A stretch of 17,123 nt of DNA from Aquificaceae bacterium. GTDB lineage: Bacteria; Aquificota; Aquificia; Aquificales; Aquificaceae. The translations under genes were made by a program, and so were the position numbers. The notes below the pieces were generated by a model that had not been told where the DNA came from, made no database searches, and saw only the letters and a program-made list of their open reading frames with translations. The stretch is taken from the NCBI GenBank assembly GCA_025057245.1, contig JANWYC010000005.1:1-17123 (forward strand), in the 5' to 3' direction. Shown in pieces: positions 1 through 5,460 of this stretch. The stretch's first letter is position 1. Each line of letters begins with the position of its first letter.

Positions 1-765
1 AACGAAATAGCTCAGGCGGAGGCTCTCACTGGAAAACCCTTTGCAAGGTATTGGGTTCACAACGGCTTGGTAACCGTGGGCGGTCAGAAGATGTCCAAGT
101 CTTTGGGTAACTACGTCACGCTAAAAGAGGTCTATAGCAAATACCATCCAGACATACTCAGGCTATTAGTTCTTTTCACACACTACAGAAGCCCTTTAGA
201 CTTTTCTTGGGAGAAGATGGAAGAGACAAAGCGAGCTTACGAAAGGCTGGTAAACGCACTTAGAGACTTAGAGCTCCTTAAAAAGCTACCCACTTACGAA
301 GAGAAGGGCACTCATCCTCTGTTTGAAAAAGTAAAAGAGACAGAAGAGGAGTTTTTCAGAGCTTTAAGTGAAGACTTTAACACACCTCAGGCTCTTGCGG
401 CTGTTTATAACCTTTTGGGTGAGCTGGGAAGGCTAAAGAACAAGGCTTTAGCGGAGGCTCGCATATCAAAGCAAGAGCTCCAAGCTTACCAGTTTGCGGT
501 GGAATCTATGCTGAAAAACCTCAGAGGCGTGTTCGGACTCCTTGAAGATTACACACCAGAAGGGAAAGTTGGAGAGCCTACGAGCATACCAAGGCAAGAA
601 GGTGAGATTGTTGATGAGAGGTTGATAGAGCTCCTAATAGAGGTTAGAAACATGGTTCGGAAGGAAAAGCTATTTCATGTGGCGGACTATATAAGAGATA
701 GGCTAAAGGGTATGGGTGTAGTTCTTGAGGATACTCCAGCCGGCACAAGGTGGAAAAGACAATGA
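1..765 (+). CDS. cysS: Cysteinyl-tRNA synthetase, 3' part
   Basis: Class I aminoacyl-tRNA synthetase that charges tRNA-Cys with cysteine in the cytoplasm. The frame is open from base 1, so the 5' part, with the HIGH motif and zinc ligands, lies outside the window. The first residues read NEIAQAEA, matching the conserved segment before the catalytic loop. KMSKS is at bases 88-102, followed by LGNYVT. The remainder is the helical anticodon-binding region (DFNTPQALAAV at about 370-405) and a C-terminal tail ending WKRQ. A TTG at 67 is internal and not a start. The TGA stop overlaps the folD ATG as ATGA at 762-765, so the two genes are probably coupled in translation. Identification is firm from the KMSKS context and the family-typical C-terminal order. 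Confidence 0.96.
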   Translation, partial: NEIAQAEALTGKPFARYWVHNGLVTVGGQKMSKSLGNYVTLKEVYSKYHPDILRLLVLFTHYRSPLDFSWEKMEETKRAYERLVNALRDLELLKKLPTYEEKGTHPLFEKVKETEEEFFRALSEDFNTPQALAAVYNLLGELGRLKNKALAEARISKQELQAYQFAVESMLKNLRGVFGLLEDYTPEGKVGEPTSIPRQEGEIVDERLIELLIEVRNMVRKEKLFHVADYIRDRLKGMGVVLEDTPAGTRWKRQ

Positions 766-1679
766 CCATTATACTCGACGGTAAAGCTCTGTCTGACAGT
801 TTAAGAGAGCACATAAGGCGGGAGGTGGAAGGCTACCTGTCTGAAGGTCTAAGACCTCCCGCTCTTGCGGTGGTGTTGGTTGGTGATGACCCTGCAAGCC
901 ATGTGTATGTATCCAACAAACAGAAGGCATGTCAGAAAGTAGGGATAAAGTCTTTGTTTTATCACCTCCCACAGAACACAACCACTCAAGAGCTCCTTGA
1001 GCTTATAGCCCAGCTTAACGCAGAGGAAACAGTGGACGGCATACTCGTTCAGCTACCTTTACCTACTCAGATTAATCAGCATGAGGTTATACTTGCCATA
1101 GACCCGCATAAGGATGTGGACGGCTTCCATCCTGAAAACATGGGAAGGCTTGTGTCCCGTATGGAGGATGGTTTTATACCTTGCACGCCTTTGGGTATAG
1201 ACCTGCTTTTAAAACACTACCAAGTGGACTTGAAGGGTAAGGATGTGGTTATTGTGGGAGCTGGGTTTATCGTGGGAAGACCTTTGAGCCTGCTCATGCT
1301 GTGGAGAGAGGCTACGGTAAGCCTTTGCCACATACATACCAAGGACATAACTCAATACACAAGGATGGCGGACGTGCTCGTGTCTGCCACTGGAGTGGCT
1401 GGGCTTATCAAAGCTCACATGGTTAAAGAAGGTGTGGTAGTGGTGGATGTGGGCATATCAAGGGTAGGAGACAAAATAGTAGGTGATGTGGACTTTGAAA
1501 GCGTAAAAGAAAAGGCTTCCGCCATAACGCCAGTGCCGGGTGGCGTGGGACCCATGACTGTAACCTCGCTTATTCTTAACGTTCTAAAGGCTTATAGGAG
1601 AAGAATGGGAAAGGAAGGGAAAAACCACTTTGAACCACAGAGCATTGCTAACCAGATGAAGAAGGCTTACAAAGACTAA
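762..1679 (+). CDS. folD: Bifunctional methylene-THF dehydrogenase / methenyl-THF cyclohydrolase FolD
   Basis: Cytoplasmic one-carbon enzyme that interconverts 5,10-methylene-, methenyl- and 10-formyl-tetrahydrofolate, using NADP in most family members. The start is the ATG at 762, which overlaps cysS; MTIILDGKALSD is the usual N-terminus. Visible motifs are YVSNK (Tyr49 and Lys53, the catalytic pair), DGILVQLPLP at 92-101, KDVDGFHPENMGRL with the conserved Asp at about 118-120, PCTPLGI at 140-146, the dinucleotide loop GAGFIVGRP at 166-174, and PGGVGPMT at 259-266. Most relatives have a Ser where Gly168 sits in the loop. The protein is 305 residues, somewhat longer than the usual 280-290. 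The last 27 or so residues (RRRMGKEG to the end) lie beyond the conserved core, and this tail is the part that overlaps the convergent protease gene. Confidence 0.97.
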   Translation: MTIILDGKALSDSLREHIRREVEGYLSEGLRPPALAVVLVGDDPASHVYVSNKQKACQKVGIKSLFYHLPQNTTTQELLELIAQLNAEETVDGILVQLPLPTQINQHEVILAIDPHKDVDGFHPENMGRLVSRMEDGFIPCTPLGIDLLLKHYQVDLKGKDVVIVGAGFIVGRPLSLLMLWREATVSLCHIHTKDITQYTRMADVLVSATGVAGLIKAHMVKEGVVVVDVGISRVGDKIVGDVDFESVKEKASAITPVPGGVGPMTVTSLILNVLKAYRRRMGKEGKNHFEPQSIANQMKKAYKD

Positions 1680-2081
1680 AGAGCCAGTCTTTGCGTAAAC
1701 CAAACCGTAGAAAAGGGATGGAAAGAAAGTGAGCCATGACCAAAGGTCGCCGTAGAGTATTACGTGAGGTAGCGTAAAGAGTAAAGAAACCTGAAGGTTT
1801 GAAAACTTTGACATAAGGTAAGCTCTAAAGAAGAGCTCCTCCGCAAAAGCCTGCAAAGAAAGGCTGAAAAAGTTTTGAGGGTGTAGAAAGTATACTAAAG
1901 GCAGGAGTAAAAGGCTGAAGTTCCAAGGACTTTTTAAACCAAAGCGTTCTTGTGGAAGAAAGGAAATGGGTAAAAGTAATACGAATATGCTCAAGTTGGG
2001 AAGGTTATAGAGCTTATGCGTCAACAAGCTTAGAATAAGTAGAACATACAAAAGGGCTTCAGTATATCTTTTTGTAGACAA
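1584..2081 (-). CDS. CPBP-family intramembrane glutamic protease
   Basis: Predicted membrane protein of 165 residues with several hydrophobic segments (about 8-24, 30-43, 54-67, 96-110, 117-141). It carries the three CPBP/Abi (CAAX-protease-like) motifs: EELFFR at 81-86, LPHV with His106, and HLVSN with His142 and Asn146. These are the residues used by the Rce1/MmsA2 family of intramembrane glutamic proteases. The start is TTG at 2081, chosen because AGGAGG lies 6 nt upstream within the end of gspK. It overlaps gspK by 23 bp, so it is probably the last gene of the gsp operon. Its final 96 bp are antisense to folD, and His142 and Asn146 are encoded inside that overlap. The substrate is unknown; processing of an envelope or pilus component is a guess from context. 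Confidence 0.85.
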   Translation of the reverse strand: MSTKRYTEALLYVLLILSLLTHKLYNLPNLSIFVLLLPISFLPQERFGLKSPWNFSLLLLPLVYFLHPQNFFSLSLQAFAEELFFRAYLMSKFSNLQVSLLFTLPHVILYGDLWSWLTFFPSLFYGLVYAKTGSLVFVSLLHLVSNALWFKVVFPFLSHSSPISL

Positions 2082-2907
2082 CTCTTCCCTCCTGACGGTC
2101 GTATATGGCGGAGAAACTTACCTGATAGCCTCCGCTTTTTATGTCCATAACTACGTGAAAAAACCTGCTTTTTACGTCCGTGTAGCTTCTGACTCTGTAT
2201 AGCATGTCAAAGGTAAAGCCCTCCACTAAAACGAGCTCGTCAACGCTCTTGAAAGGTTGTCTTGACCTTCTTTCTAAAATCTTGCTGGCAAGGGTTTGGT
2301 TCATGTCTTTGTCAAGAGCTACGAGCACTTGTAGAGGTGCGGTGTTTACGTTAACTTTTCCAGAGGAAAAGGTGGTGGTAACGCTCCACAGACCGGGATA
2401 GAACTGGTTGCCTAACGTTTTGCCCTGAAGGTCTTCTGGTTTAAATCCTGCGTAAAGCAGTTCCTCCTTTGAATGGAGGAACGCCCTTTTTATGGGGTAT
2501 GGGTTCTCAAAAGAGCCCTCCTTCTTGCCTATCCAGATTAGCAATCTGTCTAAGTATTGACTTTCTATGCCAAGGGATGAAAAAAGCTGTTTGAAAAGTT
2601 CTCTGTGCTCTCCTGCAGTGTTAAGGTTTATAAACCTGTCTTCGTCGTATATGGTTATGGTTAGCTCACCTCTCTCCGTTTTAAAGCTCAAAGGGAACAC
2701 CCACCTTTCAGAAAGGTGGTCGACGGAGGGCTCGTCCGCTCTTATAATGGCAATGGCTAAGGGTAGAGCGCTCCTGAACACATACATAGCCTGAACTCTT
2801 GCGTAAACCTGCTGTAGTGCGTTCTGTGTGCTTTTTACAGAAGTGTAAAGATCAAGTGTTAGCACGCTGGCGCTTATAAACAGCGTAAGTGCCAGTATTA
2901 CGGTCAT
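2059..2907 (-). CDS. gspK: Type II secretion minor pseudopilin GspK
   Basis: Minor pseudopilin that caps the type II secretion pseudopilus with GspI and GspJ in the inner membrane and periplasm. The 282-residue protein has one N-terminal hydrophobic helix (about 3-20), the GspK signature IYDEDRFINLN at 86-96, and the helix-hairpin-helix-containing region with KVNVNTAPLQVLVAL at 184-198 and an FKSVDELV repeat near 219-226. The ATG at 2907 overlaps the upstream stop as ATGA (2904-2907). No ATG, GTG or TTG lies between it and the preceding in-frame TGA. The protein therefore begins directly with MTVILALTLF and has no basic leader or Gly before a prepilin peptidase site. Family assignment is strong; how this copy enters the membrane is unclear. 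Confidence 0.88.
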   Translation of the reverse strand: MTVILALTLFISASVLTLDLYTSVKSTQNALQQVYARVQAMYVFRSALPLAIAIIRADEPSVDHLSERWVFPLSFKTERGELTITIYDEDRFINLNTAGEHRELFKQLFSSLGIESQYLDRLLIWIGKKEGSFENPYPIKRAFLHSKEELLYAGFKPEDLQGKTLGNQFYPGLWSVTTTFSSGKVNVNTAPLQVLVALDKDMNQTLASKILERRSRQPFKSVDELVLVEGFTFDMLYRVRSYTDVKSRFFHVVMDIKSGGYQVSFSAIYDRQEGRVVYKKIY

Positions 2908-3296
2908 CTTAGTATTAGCTCCAGCTCGTAAAGACCTTGACCCGTGTTGTCAACCGCCTTAAACCTAACTATCTCAACACCCGCGCTCTCAAGAGCGTAT
3001 ATCAGCCTTGGTGTGTTCTCGCCTCTTAAGCCCTTTGCCTTTAACTCGTAGCCCACGTCCACTTGCTTAAAAGATAGAAAGTCCGCACCCACTTCAAAAA
3101 GTTTTTGTCTTGCAAAATTCTCGTCCACGCTTACTTTCTGTCTTGTCTCATAGTTCTTAAGAAGAAGCATAACTTCCTTGTATCGCAAGTATTCTCTGTA
3201 ATACTGTTCTCTTTTTCTAAGAGAAAAGTCAACCAAAAACACCACAAGGGCGAGACTTAAAAGGAAAAGAAAGAGCTTAATCCTTCCCACGCTCAT
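2904..3296 (-). CDS. GspM/PilO-like inner-membrane assembly platform protein
   Basis: Small bitopic membrane protein of 130 residues. A short cytoplasmic N-terminus (MSVGRIK) is followed by a transmembrane helix at about 6-24, a basic, helical, probably coiled segment (RKREQYYREYLRYKE, about 27-41), and a compact C-terminal domain from about 60 with alternating strands and helices that fits the ferredoxin-like fold of GspM and PilO. In type II secretion GspM binds GspL and stabilises the platform. Sequence conservation in this family is low, so the call rests on size, topology and position between gspL and gspK. Both ends overlap their neighbours by 4 bp (ATGA at 3293-3296 and 2904-2907), which indicates coupled translation. 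Confidence 0.65.
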   Translation of the reverse strand: MSVGRIKLFLFLLSLALVVFLVDFSLRKREQYYREYLRYKEVMLLLKNYETRQKVSVDENFARQKLFEVGADFLSFKQVDVGYELKAKGLRGENTPRLIYALESAGVEIVRFKAVDNTGQGLYELELILR

Positions 3297-4447
3297 GGCA
3301 CTCTAACTTCAAACTCCACCCTACCGCCTGCGGTATCCTTGGTAGAATAGAGTTTGAGCCCTCTTAAGAGCTCTCTGTCCGCTTCTCCCTTCAGCGTCAG
3401 TCTTCCATCCGCATACTCAAATCTGTATAGTTTCATGCCGGGTTTTAGGCTTTCTCGGGACTTTAACAAAAGCTTTGTAAGTTTATACTCCTCACCGGTA
3501 GAAACCTTAGTCTTTACCTGCTCGTGAAGTGATACCATGGGTTCTCTGGGAAATAGTTTTTTAAACTCCGCCCTCTGAGCTTCTTTTAGCTCCTCCACAG
3601 AGTAAAGCCTTTGTATAGCGTATAGGCTCAGGATGAACATTAAAACGAGACCTCCCACGGAGATGGTAAGGCTTTTTATGTCCTCTTGGGTAAGCTCCTT
3701 TTTGGTAAAGTCCGGATATGGGTTCTTCAAGAGCTCTCTCAAACATGCACCCAGACAGACCGCATACTCTGGCTCACAGAGGTCAAATCTAAGCGTCTCC
3801 GAAAACAACGCCCTTAAACCCTTTAGCTTTGAACCACCACCCACCAAAAGCACGCTCTTGTTCTCAAAACTGTAACCAGACAGCTCTAACACCTCCTTTA
3901 CACTCTCCTCCACTTCCTTTAAACTCAGACCTTCAAGTCTTTTCATGTTCTCCGCTTCTTTAATTGACACGCCCCTGCTCTCCGCCAGCTTCTGCGTTAT
4001 GTATTCTCCACCCCTTAGGACTACCCTAAAAGACTGCAAAAAACCGTCCCTTACCTCTACGAAAACCGTCTTTCTCCTACCCCAATCTATAACGAATCCG
4101 TCCTTCCCATACATCTGGTATAGCCTTGCCAGTGCAAAAGGCTCAAGCTCCACATAATCACAGCTATCGCAATCCCTACAAAATGCAGTGTAAATTCTAT
4201 CCTGAACTATGCTAAAGTCCATTTTACTTTCAGGAAACCTCTCCTTTGCGTATTCCTTTAGTCTGCTTATAACAGCCTTCTTGTTTTGCTCCTCAAACCT
4301 TTCTACCTTTATAAAAGACCTGTCAGAGGGAACAAGGCATAGCACCTTGCCACTCTTCTTAGAAAGCTTCCAGTCCTTTGATATTAGACTGTATTCAAGG
4401 CTCAAAACCTTCTCGCCATCTTTTGCAGTTATGACCCTTCTTAACAT
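3293..4447 (-). CDS. gspL: GspL/PilM-like actin-fold assembly platform protein
   Basis: First gene of the minus-strand pseudopilus operon, 384 residues. Residues 1 to about 245 form an actin/PilM-like cytoplasmic domain with FVIDWGRRKTVFVEV at 118-132 and the nucleotide-fold signature VLLVGGGSKLKGL at 199-211. A single transmembrane helix follows at about 259-281, then a periplasmic domain of about 100 residues with a ferredoxin-like strand/helix pattern. This cytoplasmic-TM-periplasmic order is typical of GspL, which recruits the GspE ATPase and binds GspM. In type IV pilus systems PilM and PilN divide these parts, so a fused PilMN reading is the alternative; the GspK two genes downstream favours GspL. 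An unusual CxxCxxC cluster (Cys90, Cys93, Cys96) sits in the cytoplasmic domain. The start is ATG at 4447; no strong Shine-Dalgarno is seen. Confidence 0.8.
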   Translation of the reverse strand: MLRRVITAKDGEKVLSLEYSLISKDWKLSKKSGKVLCLVPSDRSFIKVERFEEQNKKAVISRLKEYAKERFPESKMDFSIVQDRIYTAFCRDCDSCDYVELEPFALARLYQMYGKDGFVIDWGRRKTVFVEVRDGFLQSFRVVLRGGEYITQKLAESRGVSIKEAENMKRLEGLSLKEVEESVKEVLELSGYSFENKSVLLVGGGSKLKGLRALFSETLRFDLCEPEYAVCLGACLRELLKNPYPDFTKKELTQEDIKSLTISVGGLVLMFILSLYAIQRLYSVEELKEAQRAEFKKLFPREPMVSLHEQVKTKVSTGEEYKLTKLLLKSRESLKPGMKLYRFEYADGRLTLKGEADRELLRGLKLYSTKDTAGGRVEFEVRVP

Positions 4448-4469
4448 ACGAATATTCCAAAAAAGTTTA

Positions 4470-4499
4470 CATATATTTTAAGCGTTGGTTGGGAAACAA
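4470..4499 (-). promoter_or_regulatory. Candidate gspL operon promoter
   Basis: On the minus strand TTGTTT (4494-4499) and TATATG (4470-4475) are separated by 18 bp and lie just upstream of the gspL ATG, giving a leader of roughly 15 nt. The -35-like hexamer falls inside a short inverted repeat, GGTTG-GGAAA-CAACC (4487-4501, plus-strand sequence), which could be an operator. Both hexamers are imperfect, so this is a tentative assignment. Confidence 0.3.
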
Positions 4500-4655
4500 C
4501 CTGTAGCTAAACTATCCCCAGAAAAAGCCTATAATATGCACTGTTTGGACTCTCTAAAGCATAAACTGTCTGAGCCTTGAGTAATTCCCTTTCTGTCTTG
4601 CCTTTCTCAAAGAGCGTGAAGACTGGAAGGTGTTTAAGCTAATCTTCTCCCTTTT

Positions 4656-4679
4656 CTGAGTATCTCAGTATGATATAAT
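4656..4679 (+). promoter_or_regulatory. Promoter with overlapping dyad ahead of the cutA transcript
   Basis: A consensus -10 hexamer TATAAT at 4674-4679 is preceded by a perfect 5-bp inverted repeat with a 3-nt centre, CTGAG-TAT-CTCAG, at 4656-4668. This dyad occupies the region between -10 and -35, where a dimeric repressor or activator often binds. No good -35 hexamer is visible. A transcription start about 7 nt after the -10 would fall near 4687, the second ATG of the following small ORF. Confidence 0.4.
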
Positions 4680-4680
4680 C

Positions 4681-4851
4681 ATGAACATGTGGAGTGATTG
4701 GCATTCCATGCCATACGGTTGTGGTGGTGTGGCAGTAGGCATTTCTTGTGGGATGAGTAGAGGAGCTCACAGCTTCTTTATTTGTGAAACTTGTGCTTGT
4801 AAATTACTAAGGGAGCAGGAGCTATGCTTGGCTACTACGTGGTGCTTATAA
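4681..4851 (+). CDS. Possible cysteine-rich small protein or leader ORF
   Basis: Open frame of 56 codons from ATG 4681, or 54 from ATG 4687. It contains seven cysteines (14, 23, 35, 38, 40, 49 and 55 counted from 4681), including CETCAC at 35-40, which could bind metal. TATAAT ends 7 nt before the second ATG, the spacing expected for a leaderless message. The frame ends 28 bp inside cutA, so cutA translation could be coupled to it. The first codons also form a hairpin in the transcript (TGGCAT-TCC-ATGCCA, 4699-4713). I do not recognise a family. It may instead be untranslated leader of cutA, so this is a weak call. Confidence 0.28.
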   Translation: MNMWSDWHSMPYGCGGVAVGISCGMSRGAHSFFICETCACKLLREQELCLATTWCL

Positions 4852-5138
4852 CCGTGCCGGTGGATAAGGCTCAACACCTTGCGGAATTTATCATAGAAAA
4901 TAAGCTGGGTGCTTGTGTGAACGTAGTTCCAGAGGTTAACTCCATATACTGGTGGAAGGGCAACATAGAAAGAGACAGGGAGGGTCTTCTGGTGGTAAAA
5001 ACCTCTGCCAAAAAATTTGAGGAGCTCCTAAGAAGGGTGAAGGAAGTCCATCCTTACACTGTCCCAGAGATAATAGCCCTTCCCATAGTGGCAGGAAATG
5101 TGGATTATCTAAGATGGATAGATGACTCCCTTGGGTGA
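4824..5138 (+). CDS. cutA: Divalent cation tolerance protein CutA
   Basis: Small trimeric PII-like protein of 104 residues, the normal family length. CutA1 proteins bind copper and other divalent cations in vitro and are unusually heat-stable in thermophiles; their cellular role remains uncertain. Family marks are VLITVPVDKAQHLAEFII near the start, GACVNVVPEVNSIYWWKG at 29-46 with Cys31, a central strand EGLLVVKTS, and HPYTVPEIIALPI at 76-88. The start is ATG 4824, preceded by AAGGGAGCAGGAG, which offers a ribosome site although the nearest GGAG is only 2 nt away. The nearest upstream promoter-like site is at 4674-4679, giving a leader of about 140 nt or a bicistronic message with the small cysteine-rich ORF. 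Confidence 0.95.
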   Translation: MLGYYVVLITVPVDKAQHLAEFIIENKLGACVNVVPEVNSIYWWKGNIERDREGLLVVKTSAKKFEELLRRVKEVHPYTVPEIIALPIVAGNVDYLRWIDDSLG

Positions 5139-5255
5139 GCCTACTTATTAGAATGTTTTAAATTTTTTCAGAGTAAGAACTACAAGGTTTATAATATACA
5201 TACCGCAAGAAGGCACTTCTTAAGAATGAAGCAATACGAAGTGTATCAGCAATAA

Positions 5256-5427
5256 ACATCTAGAGCTTCTCTTAAAACTCATCAAAAAGTTAGCCGCACA
5301 GTTCTCATGAAGATTATTAGGTATTACAGGAGGATATATTGGCAGAATACGTTTTTCCACGTGCGGTATAGAACTATCGTCATATGCCCATAAGATAATT
5401 CTCAAACATTCTCCATCAAAGGATTGA
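5256..5427 (+). pseudogene. Possible decayed gene fragment, faintly like an IS200/IS605 TnpA C-terminus
   Basis: Read in one frame from about 5256 the plus strand gives SRTVLMKIIRYYRRIYWQNT and then FF. Shifting frame by one at about 5355 continues FSTCGIELSSYAHKIILKHS to a TGA near 5427. The order of a basic helix, a Trp-Gln-Asn-Thr-Phe-Phe stretch and a short Thr-Cys-Gly segment recalls the end of IS200/IS605-type TnpA transposases, and hairpins flank it at both sides as in such elements. The match is from memory and weak, requires a frameshift, and lacks the catalytic part. Non-coding DNA is a fair alternative. Confidence 0.15.
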
Positions 5428-5440
5428 GAAGAACAGAAAA

Positions 5441-5459
5441 CACCATGTAAAATATGGTG
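5441..5459 (+). promoter_or_regulatory. Hairpin abutting the nadE start codon
   Basis: A perfect 6-bp inverted repeat CACCAT / ATGGTG with a 7-nt loop ends two bases before the nadE ATG at 5461. The usual Shine-Dalgarno position is occupied by this stem, and no GGAGG-like sequence is visible. In RNA it could limit ribosome access; in DNA it could be an operator. Confidence 0.35.
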
Positions 5460-5460
5460 C

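Larger units (their letters stand above)
4448..4680. other. Divergent intergenic region gspL / cutA
   Basis: About 230 bp between the gspL start and the possible small ORF ahead of cutA. It holds the tentative gspL promoter, a second TATAAT at 4530-4535 with no recognisable -35 partner, the 9-mer AAAGAGCGT at 4609-4617 (shared with two other intergenic regions here), and the dyad at 4656-4668. No protein-coding signal is evident in the part 4500-4650. Confidence 0.5.
5139..5460. other. Gene-poor region between cutA and nadE
   Basis: This 322-bp stretch has no convincing intact gene. It contains a TATAAT at 5190-5195 with no clear -35, a hairpin AAGAAG-GCA-CTTCTT at 5207-5221, an AGGAGG-ATATA-TTG start-like site at 5328-5341 that opens only 10 codons, and a hairpin CACCAT-N7-ATGGTG at 5441-5459 that abuts the nadE start. 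Between the hairpins the plus strand shows broken open frames (see the possible pseudogene). No terminator with a stem plus T-run was found after cutA. Confidence 0.5.

Noticed and set aside
750..761. folD start at GTG 750
   Set aside because: It adds four residues inside the end of cysS; the ATG at 762 forms an ATGA overlap and gives the family-typical N-terminus.
67..765. Complete gene starting at TTG 67
   Set aside because: The frame is open to base 1 with conserved cysteinyl-tRNA synthetase sequence before the TTG, so it is an internal codon of a truncated gene.
5328..5371. Gene starting at the strong AGGAGG-ATATA-TTG site
   Set aside because: The frame stops after 10 codons. It may be a relic or chance.
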